Below are positions 24,394 to 37,679 of a stretch of DNA of 64,000 nucleotides, one piece after another. Location of the stretch: the NCBI GenBank assembly GCA_018881555.1, contig JACAXG010000018.1, forward strand, positions 1,053,325 through 1,117,324. The letters are read 5' to 3'. The translations under genes were made by a program, and so were the position numbers. The stretch comes from Amblyornis subalaris. Its lineage: Eukaryota > Chordata > Aves > Passeriformes > Ptilonorhynchidae. Every line of letters begins with the position of its first letter. The stretch's first letter is position 1. Below the pieces are notes generated by a model that was not told the origin of the DNA, made no database searches, and saw nothing but the letters and a program-made list of their open reading frames with translations.

Positions 24394-27300
24394 TCATGTC
24401 ACCAGAAGAAGATAAATATATCCCGTCTCTCCCATTCACTGGCTCTGCTGGAGAAGCTGAGACTGACTTAAGTCATCACCTGACTTTATCAGCATTTTGC
24501 ATGCACTCAGTGATCTGCAGAGCCCTTATACAGGCAGGTAATATCTGAAAAGTAAAAAGCTAGGTAAATTTGCTTGCTGCCTTGGAATTGTCCCCAGCTG
24601 GGAAATCATTCCTTACAAACCATGAGCTGTAACAAGGAAATTGCCATTAATGCATAGATGTTTCCTGTGCTATGCTCTTGCCTGACCTTGCTTGTAGCTG
24701 TGCTGGCCAACTGCTAACATGATCTACATAGTTTAGCTGGAGTTTATGGAAAACTTGGCTCTGAAACACAGTTATTTGCAATGCAGAGGACCATGAGAAC
24801 TGATCCTCTGAGTCTGTCATGCTGTCTTCTGGCAGAAAAGCACAGCATCTACTTTACAGCTCACAGAGTTATCTCTGAATCCTCAACTTCTTCTTTACCT
24901 ATCTTTTATTCATTTGGGTTTGTACCAAAGTATTAACAATTGTTATTGAAAAACAACCAACAGTCCAAAACAGCACCTTCTGTTCCAAGTAACAGAAAAA
25001 ACTGTCAGATCAATGTGTAGCCAGTTACTAATTTATCTGCAGAGCAGCATAGAGCTGCATGAGATAGAAGCTGCCTCAGGTACTCCAGCTTTCCAAAAGC
25101 ACAACCAGCTCAGAGTTAATTAGCATGACAATGTACTGGGACACTTAAGCGGGTTTTCTAGCTCATACAGAATTCTTCGGCACTTCCCGACGACTGTCAG
25201 CTTTCAATTTCTACCAAGTTAGTCTGGGTGGATCTGTCCTACAGAGCAAACAACGCTGTAAAAATAGCACAGATACACCACTCAGTATATGTGCATAATG
25301 CAGAATGGGGAAGACCAATGCATCAACAGTTCATAACTGCAAAATCACATTACAAATATTTTTCCTATGTATTCTTATTTTACTTAGAGTAACTTGAGGA
25401 TACCTATATTCTACAATTGTATGATTCTCATTTTCCTCAGCTTCTTCAAACTTGTGTGTCCCATTCCAAGGAGGGAGTGGATTTTTATAGCTATAACATG
25501 ACAGTAATTTTATTCATTAAGACTTTGCCAGCCAAGGCATTTAGGGAATCATAAAAAAGTAATAAACACATGAAAAAAAGACACAATAGAAATATCATTT
25601 TAAAAAGAGTTAAAATACAAATTGAGCAAGCTAGAAGAGATGTTCTAATAAAATACAGATATCACTAGTCATAAAAAAACTCTATAATTTCTTTGAAAAA
25701 GTCTGCTTTGTGTGGTAATAATGGTGAACTAAAAGAGAAGTCANGGTGGGGTGGGGATTCTCCACCTTGATGTTTTACCACAGCACAGGCATAATTAGCA
25801 CTCAACACCAATGTCATGGACCAGAGCAGCANGTGCCAGTAACACCATCTCTAGAGACGAACACAGTGCTGTTGAAGCAGTGGTCAGTATCAAAAACGTG
25901 AAGGTGTTCTTGATCCCAGTGAGATNTTCAGGAAGGATAGCTTTGGCACAACCCAGAAACGAGTAAGCAGAGATGGAAGCAGTGTGTTAAAGAGGCTCTT
26001 CCACTCTAAACACAGCAGATGTGGCGATGGAAAGTGAAGAGCAGAAGTTAAAAGAGGAAGAAGGAGAAAGAACAATATAAGGGCAAAACCCAAGGACCAG
26101 TGATGGGCTGAAAAGGCGATGAGAAACAGCTTGTCTGATCAGATCAGAGAACGGCACAGAGACCAGGAGCTGCTGATGGTGTCAGAGGGAAAGACTACAT
26201 GGTTTCAGCTACAGCAGAAGAATTTCTGTTTAATGTCTATCACTAGAGTACAGATTTCCTTCCTGGTATTTTATGTTACAAACACCTCACACGAGCATTC
26301 ACAATGCTGAACCAATAATTTTCAACCACTTTCTGATGATTAATAACACATTAACCTAAGGTGATTCCTGAATCTGAGGTGACCTTTAAAACAGCAGTGA
26401 AAGTACTTTGGGTGACAACTATTAGACAACTTAAAGCAGCCACATTCTTGCTTTCTGAACAAGGTGCAAACACGGTGGATGTAAAACAAGTGCTTTCCTT
26501 CAGTTCTGTCTCTACCTGTCTGGCACAAGACTTACATTCAAATTCTATATCCAAAAACTGGAGACACACCATAGTACCAGAATCCAAATGATTTTGAGGA
26601 AAATCTGAAAAAAACACACATTTGCCCTAAATGTCATCAGCCTACCTGTAATTATGATATGAGCTCCTCTAACAGGGTTGAAGTCGCACCTTCAGAGATG
26701 CTTGTGGAAAGCAAACAAGGTGTGAAGCACTCATTTTAGGCACCAGTTTAAGTCCAGGTTCAGAGACTGTGATCTTCACACAAAGCACCAAAAATGTGCT
26801 AGGCAGATCTTATTTACATGGCAATCAAATTTTTGAAAGCTTTTTACTCCCTCCCACTCCAGCTATTTTTAGCTGAACTCTTTGTGCCCATTCTGGTCAG
26901 ACTCACCTAGCCAGATTAGGATTAAATGGAGCACAGCAGTGGTCCCATAGGAGTGTTCACCCACTCATTAATTATGCATAGAAATACAATTAAAAGCTCT
27001 TGCTGCTTTCTAGAGTTGAATAAACTTTTAAAATTTTGCTTATTCTTCTTTTCTTCATAGCTTTTCAAAACCATTGCTCTACGTCAGCAGAATGGGCATC
27101 CCTCCCTTGTCAGGCAGATGGGAGCTTGGAGAATAGCTTCCCTATGGGACTGCACTGGGAATCTGAGCCCTAAAACATTGCAATGAAACAGAGCTCCACG
27201 CACTGGCCCAACCAACCCCGCCATTCAACTTCCTGTCAAACATCACAAAAAATATGTCAAAAGCAAGGGAGAAAGTCACACCTGAGCAATAAATAGCCAC

Positions 27301-29433
27301 CTCAGGCTTTTATGGGGCTACTGAAGCCTATTTGCCAGCACCTGGCCTGGCAATCCTTCACTGTACAGAGCTCGCTTTGACTTATACAAATCACTTGTAC
27401 ACAAGGGCAGCAGAAACAAGCCCACAGCAACTAATTCATCAAATCTTAAGGAAAAATTGATAAAGAAAAACATAGATCTGAACGTCAAAGTACCATTCTA
27501 GTAACAGCACTTCCATTGTTAGTCTGTGTGCAGAAATAGATACCAACGACTGCTGTCTTCTTGGCAAATCTGAATGTGACCAGAGAGCTGATCGCTCCTA
27601 ATGTCCAATTGTTCTGGTAAGTTGAGAGGCAACAATTGATTTTTAAGAAAAAATATTAAGAAAATCCATGACACCACACTAAGAGAATCCCAATGGATTT
27701 CACAACTCTTCTCTCAATGCTCAGTAATTTTGTCTCAAGGTGGAAAGCCACATCAGCATGACAGTAGATTGTTTCTGTGCATTTGAACAGCTTGATTCTG
27801 ACTGGTAACTAAACTAAAGTAAGATACACAATGCTTGATTGGCATAGTTTTTCCATTTTTATATCTCCAGGAATGCTACAAGGCATACAAGAGTGTCCTC
27901 AATAACATGAGGGCTAAGAGAACAAACTGTAATAGATAGCCAGATTTGTAAATCCTTGGGATACCAGATGACTTATGCATTATATTACAATAAATTGCCT
28001 CTGAAATGATAGCATGATGCTTTGGGGAAGGAACACTACACTGTCCTTCCAGGAACAGAACTTTTGTTATTCTAAATTGCTGTAATTAGCTCTCTTCAGA
28101 GCCCCGTGGCTGTAGCTATTAGATTTCCAACATAGAGACAACATTCGTCAGGCAACAACATGGTTACAAAATACACCTTTCAAACTAGTTACCAAAAGGC
28201 TATGGGAACGCAAAGCTACCCTCTATAATCAGAGCAAGATGTATGATTCTGTATTCTCAGCCTAAGGAGAAACTAGGCAGAATGTAAGTATTACACATTC
28301 ACTCTTCAGAGAGTTTTCTTGAAATGTTTGTATTAAAAATAATAAATTTTGAATGTACAGGTTAACAATTTTAGTACTGCTCTAATTAAAAGCAAATAAG
28401 ATTATCTCCCTACACACACACATCCCAACATGCATTTCAGGATTTAAAGTTTCTGAATTCAAGTACTGATTTAATCTTTATTGCCCTCTGTCTGAAATGG
28501 ACCCAGNGTGTATCTGATCCTCAGTCTCAATAACACTTACAGGAGAAAAGTTGTTATTATATTATACACAAGGATCAGTCCCTTAATTTTCCACTACACA
28601 TGTTCCCACAACGGACTATGGAATACTGTGGCTATGATGTGGTCTGATCTGTGATCTTTTCTAAAGGGCACAGGTAGGAATGTTTGTCTTCACTGCTATA
28701 TAGTTCAGTATCAGTCTTACAGCTACATTAATATTTTTTAATTTGATTTAGGTATTTCCTGGTAACTGGCCTGAAAGGTCACTGCTAGAATATTTACAGA
28801 GATATTTTTTGGTGCTTTTTTTCCAACCCAAGCTTGCTCCCACCACAGGTCAATATTTGGTTCTGATTGGGATATAACATGTTTGATTGGAGGAGATATT
28901 ATACCCTTTTCCTTTACCTTCAAAACAATAATAAAGTTCCTATATGAAACACAAATGTAATGACATTCGGTTTGCTGCTTGAATATCAATAAACTACATC
29001 TTAGCATTAGGAGACAGAACTAGGTTTGGGCTTTTTTTTAGAGAAACAGAAATGCCTTAATTTTTCATTTAAGTTTTCAAGCACAAATCTTAACATTTGT
29101 GGCATTTGTCATCTTGAAGGATTGCGAGTTTCTTTACTGCAAGTGCAACATTAATAATAAAAAAGAGACTTATTCAGTTGATGTTTTGAATTTTCAAAGT
29201 ATCACAGAAATTCCCTCGTGCTCACTACACAACTTTCTTGTAAAGTACTGAAAGATTACTGCTCTTAATTGTAGTTGTAGAAATATAGAAATGAGGTTAA
29301 GTAACCACAGAAGACCACAGATTTAATCACTAGAGGAAGTGGGAATGATATCTAGACTACTTGATTCTATCACTAGCTCACAGAAATGAGAGATTAGTCA
29401 CTTTTAACCACAAGTTGAAAAGTAGCCGCTGGT
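24394..29433. other. intergenic sequence, no gene seen
   Basis: No gene, RNA or clear repeat recognised. Several N bases occur (for example 25744, 25832, 25926, 28507). Confidence 0.5.
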
Positions 29434-29510
29434 TCACAGAATCACAGAATGTGCTGAGTTGGAAGGGACCCACAAGAATCATCAAGTCCAACTCTTAAGT
29501 GAATGGCAGG
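29434..29510 (-). mobile_element. 5'-truncated copy of the CR1-tailed SINE
   Basis: The CR1 end (CACAGAATGTGCTGAGTTGGAAGGGACC...) is followed by CTCTTAAGTGAATGG and then GGTATGGGGAT. The same linker-and-acceptor order (CTCTTAAGCGAATGG then CCATACAGGGAT) occurs in the complete SINE at 7391-7525. It therefore looks like a shorter copy of that SINE rather than a plain CR1, with most of the tRNA head missing or diverged. Confidence 0.6.
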
Positions 29511-31489
29511 TATGGGGATGGTAGTTGATGGTTTAGAACTCAGAATAAGCATTTCTTATCCTCATATTCAAACACAGTATTTATGCGAGAGCTTGATATG
29601 GAGAGGACTGGTTGAGAACAAAACCATNCTTGTTACTGAACACTGTGACTGCCAACCAGGTCCAGCAACAGATGCTGAATACTCAGTAGCTGAGTTTAAA
29701 ACATCCAACTCATGAACTGGCACTGCAATGAAACCAGAACAGCCTGCAACAGCCTAAGTCAGAACACGGCATGAAAAAGTCTTGGGGGATTTTTGGTCAA
29801 AGTGGGACAGTACTTACAGCCAACATCAGTCATGATGCAAACAAGCTCCAGTAAACTTGCATGTTCTTCTTCTGAAGCTGCAGATGTTGTTTAGTCTTGA
29901 CCCATCAGCATCTAAGCCAGCTGCAGGTTTTTTGTGACAGCTGTTCAGCTTGCACAAATCACAACAAAACGGATTTTCACTGGGGGTTATCTTGAAAGTT
30001 TACTTGCAGAAGGCCTCTGAACTCTCATTTGGGGTAAATGGCTCCTAATCCAAGAAGGAACTTGTTCCAGACATATTAAGTTTAACATATATCCTCAGTT
30101 ATTAATGAGACACGCCAGCAATGGGCTCCTCTCATCCTTTTGGTATCAATTCTGTGATTTTGTGGTCAATCATTAATGAAACACAACGTCCAAAGATGGT
30201 GGGCAGCAGAGAAATGGAGACAAGCTCAAATAGGAATCTACAGGCTACAGGTGTCAGGAAAAACAACAGACAAGAAAGATGAGACAGACAGACTGCTTAT
30301 CTAACTTTTGTAAGGAACAAATAATCTTTTCAGGAAACATTTTTAAAACATCAGATTTAAAGGTCCAATTGCTTTTTCTGTCTCATTTCTTCATGGTTTT
30401 CTGTGGATATCATCCTTTACAGCTACTCTTGGTTTTCTCCTTGTTTTCTCTGATTCTTCCCCAGCATTATCTTAATAAATTTCCTCAATTATTTCTTTCA
30501 GTATTTCTGAGGATGAAGCTTGGAATTTGTGGCTCATCTACTTTCTGGCAAGCAGATACTGACTGCACTACAGCCACTCCGTGCAGACAGAACATGGCAC
30601 ACACACTTCCTCTTTGCTGTGTTCTGTATGGGTAAGCCATGGGACTGTGCCAGTGTCACATCACAGAACAGCCATCAGCAAAATAAGACTCAATGGGTTC
30701 TCAAGTTGTCACAGTATGAGGTCACTGGCTTCACATACCATTTATCCTGTTTTCTNCACAGGCCATGACAGCCCATCCCAGGCAAACCAACCTGCCCAAC
30801 AAAGGCCATGCTGGAAACCTGATGCACTCTGCCGAAGTTCCACTGTACTAAGATCCTGCAGGATTCTCATNCAGCAAGTCAGAAATGTCCTCTACAGCTT
30901 CTTTTTTGTAAGTACTTTAATTATGCACTTGGATATAACATTTACTAAATTTGCATTATGGAATCTGCATCTTTATCCTTCAGATTTTATTTGGTAAGTG
31001 CACAAACACATGCAGGAATCAGGCTAACAGCCGGTGTTCGGGAATCTGTGCATAATCTAGCACTCACTTCAGGGCTGTATGATAAATTCGTGACCTCGAT
31101 TTTTTTTCCCCTCTCCTTTAACAGGATATTGACAAAGCAACTGACAAACTGCCCATGGGCAGCTATCCCGGAATCGCCAAGCAGGGTTCCCAAGGCCTCC
31201 GGTTACACGGGACACTTGCGCAGCTTGCACGAGCAGGTGGCCAAATCTGGAACTAGTGGATTAGCAACGTTATCCCATTTAATGAAAGCTCAAGATTTCA
31301 GTAAATGAAATTATTGTCCAGCGAGAGCATATACAGCAGTTACAGCGAGCGCATGTGAACACAGGGTGGAAACGTGTGTGTGGAGGTTTGCAAACTGCTG
31401 ACGAGTGCTATGAGGTGTTACTGGTAACGGGGTCATCCAGCATCTAAAATGAGCTGAAATCTTCAAACTTTTCCAGTCAGAGCTCTCAC
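29511..31489. other. sequence upstream of GRPEL1, no gene seen
   Basis: Open frames up to about 138 codons (30279-31308) are interrupted by N bases, have no recognised domain and show no coding conservation I can recognise. This would hold distal promoter sequence for GRPEL1. Confidence 0.45.
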
Positions 31490-32110
31490 ANGAACGACGC
31501 GGACAATTGCGAGCCCTAGCAACCGCACACCGCGCCCCGCTTCTCCCCACACCAGCCAAAATGGCCGCCCGGTACGCGCCCCGCCCGCAGCCCCGCCCAC
31601 CGCGCGTCACTGAGGGGCGGTGCGCGCGCGCCCCTCCAGGCGCTCCGCCGCGCCCCGGAAAAGCGGCCTGTTCGACCGGGGCCGCGCGTCCGCACTGCTC
31701 ATTGGCTCTCGGCCGCGTCACTCCCGACCCGCCCGCTCACTGATTGGTGGGGGCCGGGGGGCGGGCCGAGGCGGCCGGCGGGCAGGAAGGCGCAATGGCG
31801 GCCGTGGCCCAGTGCGTGCGGGGTGCGCTGCGCCCGCGGNTCCCGCTGCTGAGCGTCGCGCTGAGGTGAGGGGGTCGCGCCGCGCCGCCCGCCTGACAGC
31901 GGACATTCGGGCCAGGGCCGCGGTCACCGCCGGACCGGGAGGGCCGCCGGACCGGCCTCGACGCGCTGGAGTCCCAATCCTCGGGGAGCCCCGTCCGACA
32001 GCCGGGANGGGCCGGTGCCGACCCCCATTCCCCGCCGTTCCTCGCTGCCTTCGCTTGTTCTTCCCCTGGAGAGCGGCCCGGCCCGGCCCGGCACTGCGGG
32101 GAGCCTGGAG
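31490..32110 (+). promoter_or_regulatory. CpG island promoter of GRPEL1
   Basis: An abrupt rise in GC and CpG content surrounds the first exon. Two inverted CCAAT boxes (ATTGG at 31701-31705 and 31743-31747) lie about 90 and 50 bases before the start codon, the usual NF-Y spacing for TATA-less housekeeping promoters. An ATGGCCGCC motif at about 31561 and the ATGGCGGCC at the start codon resemble YY1 sites. No TATA box was seen. The island covers exon 1 and the start of intron 1. Confidence 0.75.
31795..31865 (+). CDS. GRPEL1: GRPEL1 coding exon 1
   Basis: Encodes the start of the mitochondrial targeting peptide (MAAVAQCVRGALRPR...). It ends in phase 2 at a GTGAGG donor. The start codon sits in a YY1-like ATGGCGGCC. 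Confidence 0.93.
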
Positions 32111-35100
32111 GGCTTCAGGCCCGAAGTGTCCATGGGGCGGGCGGGGATCCGAGCCCTTGTGTCAGCGGGGCGCTGATCCCACAGCTTCGTCCGGGAGCCG
32201 ATTTGCTCGGGTGGCTCAGCCTTAGAAACGTGAGGAAAGGATGAAGAATCATTATTTCTGCAGGCAGGCCCGTGCCTGCCGCGGTGTTTGCGCTACAGCA
32301 AACACTGGGAGGCTGTTGCCGGCGATTGCATCACGGAATGTGCTTCCTGATAAAGCACTGTGCTGAAAACGAGCTCATACTCCCCTTAAAAGTGCTGTGA
32401 CTCTATAAACGGAATGTAAGGGACACTTACAAGCTGGTATCTTGCAGCAGTTCTGCTTTGCTATAGTTTAAATGGCCGGAGGTCAGTTGCCTCTTATGGA
32501 GGGTTCTGCACACAGTATTCACAGACTTAGAAGTGTTGTATGAATTTGTGCTTTGATGTGAGAATTTGGTGGACACGGATGTGTCAAAGTGTCTGGTATG
32601 TCTAGAAAATGCTAATATCTGACAAAATAAGCAGCAGAATAATAATGTCCATGTTTTTCCCCTTAGAACATCTCCACGACTGCTTTGTGCAGCAACACAG
32701 CAGAAAAATACTGGCCCGAACTTGGAAGAGGACCAGAGTCAGAGCCAAAATGAGCAGAAGGTTGAACCCAGCTCTGCTGAAAAACTGCTAGCTGAAGAAA
32801 AGGCCAAACTGGAAGAACAACTAAAAGAAGTTACTGTAAGTGTCTCTGGGTTATTAGGGTGCACATGTTACAAATTGTGTGCCCAAGACCCTTCACCGTG
32901 TGTTCTCATTGCACAGTCTGGATACAGTCGTGTGGCTCCTGTTTAGTTGAATAAAACCACAGTTTGATCATCTCTTTAAACCTAAGTACACATATTGCAA
33001 GACCTGAGATGCATCCCTGGTCCACAGTAAAGATTTTGGATAGTTTCTTTTCAATTTCTGAATGGAATTGGACTATATCCAGCCTGAAAACCTGTTACTG
33101 AGTTTCACATAGGTTTTGCTCCGTGGAAAAATAATTTTTGGGAGCCGTGGAAGGGTTTGAGTGTATCTCTGGTGGNTGCACTTGTGTATGCTAAGACTAG
33201 GCTTTCTGGAAACAGCTGCCAACTTTCNAAAGGTCACAGTTAATGATGCTTAGCTTTTATACAATAGTGTACTTACGGCATACTTAGGAAGTTTCAAACC
33301 TTGTCTGTTGGAGAGCCCTTCAGACATGAGGCTGAAGCATCACATCCCCTCTGTAAGGCCTCACGTATCTTGCATTCTTTCCTGTGCACAACTCCAGCAG
33401 AGGGTGAAGGATTCCCTGAGAGGTGGGAGGTGGGCCTTAAGCAAAGGCATTAATGAGTGTTTTATATAAAATGTCTTTCTGGAGCATTTGAGATTTTGAG
33501 AGGTAGCCCAGAATCTTCTGTAGAACCAGCACCTATGGATCATATGTGGATTGAGTTTGCTTTCTGTTGCCCTTCCCAAAGCTCTGCAGGACAAAACTGA
33601 GATGTCATTTCATGTCTTTGTGTGCTCTTGGTTGCCTAATGCAGCTCTTGAGGCAGCTTGTTTACTATCTTTATTTTGTTTTGAGATTCTTCACTGGCAT
33701 ATGAAAGTCAGGCATATTCAGGGTGAAAGCCTGCCATGGAATTCTGGGTTAGGTGGTGAAGCACTCAGCCTCAATTTTTATTTTAGTAATTTTATTGAAT
33801 TTCAAATCTTAGTACATCTGCTGGTACATGGCCATATTTCTAGGAATAGACCAAAACTTGACCTAAACAACAGAGGAGTTAGACTTCATAGTTTGTAAAG
33901 GCTGGGAAAACTGGAGGGCACTCTGTGGTATGTATGGAGAGGGAAGAGATAGTTTGAAAGTCATGGCTGGGTTGAATCTGATTTGCCANAGTGTCAAAGT
34001 ACCTCATGAGTGATGAAGACTTTCTGTGAGCACACAGCAGAAAAAGCAGAAACCCTGGATTCATAAAACTTTGATATATCCGTAGAGTGAAAAATTTCTC
34101 CCAATTAATCTGGTGACAGATACTGAGAGTTGTGGAAAACCATCTTATTTCCTTTCCCTCATTTCTCTCTGTAAAGCAAAGCAAACATTTGCCTTGGTAG
34201 GAGGGATGGTGTGGTAATTGGCATATTGTCTTCAGATTACCCTAAATGGTGGATTTAGGCTATGAAACTGTTTAAAATGCTGCTTTATACTGAATATGCT
34301 GGTGTGAATTACTGTCAGCTGCCCAGGAGGAATAAAATCTCTTNTTACTGATTTTTCTTCTGTAGGACAAATACAAGCGTGCCTTGGCAGATGCAGAAAA
34401 CGTGAGGCAAAGAAGCCAGAAGCTGGTAGAAGAGGCAAAGTTATATGGTCAGTGGAGGCTTCTCTTGTGTTTACTCAGTAAGACCCAGGAAATGCAAAGC
34501 CTGGAAAAATTCAGTGTACTGGCATGCAGTATTGACAAGTTGTACTTCCCAGTGATTCTGACTACTTGGTTAAAAAGTACATTTGAGGCAAACGTTTGAA
34601 CAGTTCCTCACTTTGCGTGAGAATTGTAACCATCTCCCTAGCCAAGAGCAAGACTTAAAATTGCTAAAGTCAACAGCTTGACATTTTCTTTAAATTTGGT
34701 ATCTGGTTTCCTACAATGTGTACTGCATTAGTAGGTTTTTCAGTAAGTTTCCAGCCTGAAGCTTGCCTTTTTCACACACTTAGGATTCAGATCTGACCAA
34801 GAGCNTGGAATGCTGTCTTTCCTTCTGGTTTGGGGTTTTTTTTGTTCTTGGCGTTTGTTTTGAACTTGGTTCTTTTTTGGCTTTTGGGGGAATTTTTTTT
34901 GTGGGCTATTTTTTTATTTTTATATTTGAATAACTGTTCTATTGAAGGCCATAGCTTCCAAATGGAAGTAATACTTCTAAATTAATGGATTCTTTTCAGT
35001 GGTAGGAATGCACAGCTCACCAGCTTGTGAGGAGTGCTAGAAGCACATCTTCAAGAGCCAGGCTGATAACATCTGATTTAGCTTTTTGACATTTCCAACA

Positions 35101-37105
35101 CAAATCTGTAAAACAGAAGTTGTGTGCCAACACTGCACCAGAAGAGTGCTGTTTCATCCTGGTGTTTGCCACTCTGGCTGCAAAAATGAGTTGCTCTTTT
35201 TCACCACACACTATACACAGCTGAATATTTTAATTCTGAATACACCGGTTCTAATTTCTGAATACAGGGTCTTCAGTTAATGTGTACTGTAAGAAAAAGT
35301 ACATAGTATTCTTTTACTCTTTTTCATAGATGTTTGAGTGCTTCATCCTGAAGCTGATTTGCAGTAAGCATTGTTTCACTAAAGTGCTACCTAGTGCAGA
35401 AGGACTTTGAGTCATGTCTGAGCTCAGAGATGCTACAATTGAAATTAATTTATCTTGAAAACTAAATTGCATATAATCTGTAAGTTTTATTGTTGTACTT
35501 GTGCTTGTTCTGTTGAAGAAAGAGAAACTAATTTCTGAGACTTGCATAAATTCAGAGTTGCAGTCACAGGTATTTGCAAATATAACTTTGTAAAAAATCC
35601 AACCAATCCACCTTCTGAAGAGTTCGGTTATTTGGTTTGATGCAGGTAACTAGACAACTGGTTTATCTATATTTGGTACACTTCAGCCCCAACCACAGCT
35701 CTAGTTTTTAGTTTAAAACTATGGTGGTTTTTTAAAAATTTTTGGAACTACTTGGACACTGTTAATTACCGTTCTGTAAAGAGCTTGACTCTCTGCAGAG
35801 CTGTGGAGTTGTTAGAGACCCTTTCCTGAGAACCAGCTGATCACTACAGATCCTGTAAGGTGCTTCCATAGTTGTGGGGGCTTTTTGTTTAAACCAAAGA
35901 CTTATCTTCTGGTAACGATCACATCTTTTCTTGGTAAGGAAAGAAAACTCATCCAAAAAGGGTGTCTCTGGCTTAAAAAAACCCCCAATCAAAACCCAAC
36001 CCAAAACCCAGTGCTGTAACCCAAAGCAAAGTGCTTTGCTTACCTCTATGTAGAAATGTGTTATTTTATTGAACTGTTTTGATTTTTCTTGATTGCTAGA
36101 GCCTTAAGTCATACTACTCCAGATTCTCTTAGTCTGAGCCAGAGGATAGCTTCAGGACAAGGACTATCATTAGCTTGGAAATTGCTCAGTCTTTGCAAGG
36201 CACAGCTGCTGACTCTGTAAACGAGGTTTGTAGTGGGAGGGAGAGGTCCAAGTTCTTTCCATTCAAGGAAGAATCCCTGTTAATTTCTTGGAATCCTCAT
36301 CACTCTGACTACATGCTTTGTCTTCTGCAAATATTTTTATCACATCAGACTTAAGGGTAGGAATAGGGCAATCTAATGCTTTGAACTTCAGCGGAATGCC
36401 AAGATGAGAGAGACATGAGGAAATTACGTGAAGCCATCTGAAGGTTTTGATAACTTTGTTAAGAATTGTAACTATGTTAGTGTTAGGTCATTAGCAAAAC
36501 TTTTTAGCTCTTTTGAGTTGAAGTAACATTTTTTTCCATGTAAGAAGAGGAGATGGTGTGGATTTCAAGGTATCTGTAATAGTTCTTTATTATCATCCAA
36601 AACTGGAAAGGATATTTTACCCCACATGATTACAGTATCACATATCTTCTTAAAGATCTGAGTACAGATTATTGCTCTAGGTCTTGGGGTTGTGAGGTTG
36701 TTTTTTTTAACACTTGTTTCCCTCAGTGAACTAATCCCTATCTTTTATACATTTTTAGGGATCCAGAGCTTCTGTAAGGACTTACTAGAAGTTGCAGACA
36801 TTTTGGAGAAAGCAACAGAAAGTGTTCCAAAAGAAGAAATTAAGGATGAAAATCCTCACTTGAAGAGCTTATATGAAGGTCTTGTTATGACAGAAGTACA
36901 GATTCAGAAAGTGTTCAAAAAACATGGCCTGCTCAGACTGAATCCTGTCGGAGCCAAGTTTGATCCCTATGAACACGAAGCGCTGTTCCACGCTCCCGTG
37001 GAAGGGCAGGAGCCTGGCACCATTGCACTGGTATCCAAGATTGGCTATAAGCTGCACGGGCGCACCCTGCGGCCTGCCCTGGTGGGGGTTGTGAAAGACG
37101 CGTAG
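31795..37105 (+). CDS. GRPEL1: GrpE-like 1, mitochondrial (Hsp70 nucleotide exchange factor), four coding exons
   Basis: The coding exons are 31795-31865, 32667-32835, 34366-34447 and 36759-37105. All introns are GT-AG, phases are consistent and the total is 222 codons, close to the 217 of human GRPEL1. The family releases ADP from mitochondrial Hsp70 (HSPA9) in the matrix during TIM23-driven import and folding. The N-terminus is Arg/Ala-rich without acids, a typical matrix-targeting signal (residues 1 to about 30). Residues 60-110 form a charged coiled coil (EEKAKLEEQLKE...VRQRSQKLVEEAKLYG). The C-terminal beta domain ends with the GrpE signature FDPYEHEAL...GYKLHGRTLRPALVGVV. One N at 31840 leaves residue 16 undetermined. 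The gene converges with TADA2B on the other strand, the same arrangement as in human. The start is supported by the targeting signal and the match to the human MAAQCV-type start. Confidence 0.96.
32667..32835 (+). CDS. GRPEL1: GRPEL1 coding exon 2
   Basis: The acceptor CCCCTTAG precedes it and the donor GTAAGT follows. It encodes the end of the presequence, a Gln/Glu-rich linker and the start of the coiled coil (AEEKAKLEEQLKEVT). Confidence 0.95.
34366..34447 (+). CDS. GRPEL1: GRPEL1 coding exon 3
   Basis: The acceptor TTCTTCTGTAG precedes it and the donor GTCAGT follows. It encodes DKYKRALADAENVRQRSQKL and on to KLY, the main coiled-coil dimer segment. Confidence 0.95.
36759..37105 (+). CDS. 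GRPEL1: GRPEL1 coding exon 4
   Basis: The acceptor TTTTTAG precedes it. It encodes the four-helix/dimer part (SFCKDLLEVADILEKA) and the beta domain that wedges into the Hsp70 ATPase cleft, ending VGVVKDA and TAG. Confidence 0.96.
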
Positions 37106-37661
37106 CTGCTCGAGCTGAGAGTTTAAAATGCCATACAACTATTAAACAGCTGGATGGTTTTTCTCTTACACCATGCTTTCCTCGTTCCTCTGCCCCTTGA
37201 GAGGTTTAAATTAGTTGGTTGAGGTCTCCCAGTGAAAATGAAGCAACTGATGAAATTCTCCTGCTTAGTGGCCTTCAACATCATTGTTCCATAAGCTGTT
37301 CTTCGGTGTGAACTGCAAGAGCCATTAAGCCCTCTCCTGCTTTATTAGATAATGTTTTTTACAACTATTGCTCCTGAGAAGGTGCACTAAATTGAAAAGA
37401 ATGAAACGCTCACAAGAATTTTGCAATTTCAAGTTTATCACTGTGTGTAGATTGAAAACCCAGACAGTCGTTCAAACACTTCCTTTGGTTTTGTAGAATC
37501 TCACACTGCAGAAGTGGGTGAAGTAGCACAAATATCCTGCTTTCTGCAAGCACCCATCAGCTTTCACACACTGATGTGATAAATGCCCTATTTTGTCTAT
37601 TCAGAAATAATCTCTCAACAACTGAAACTGAAACCTTTGTGAATTTTGAACTGTAAATAAA
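37106..37661 (+). terminator. GRPEL1: GRPEL1 3' UTR with two candidate poly(A) signals
   Basis: A weak signal ATTAAA (37141-37146) lies 36 bases after the stop. A canonical AATAAA (37656-37661) ends a longer 3' UTR of about 560 bases. Which is used cannot be decided from sequence alone. Confidence 0.5.
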
Positions 37662-37679
37662 TGGCAATGGAGATTAGAT

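Noticed and set aside
1..31490. SORCS2 first exon
   Set aside because: Expected on the - strand left of GRPEL1 by synteny, but no CpG island with a signal-peptide exon is present in this part.
31311..32225. Open frames of 136-201 codons on both strands around the GRPEL1 promoter
   Set aside because: CpG-island shadows, rich in R/A/G/P, overlapping exon 1 in the wrong frame and interrupted by N bases.
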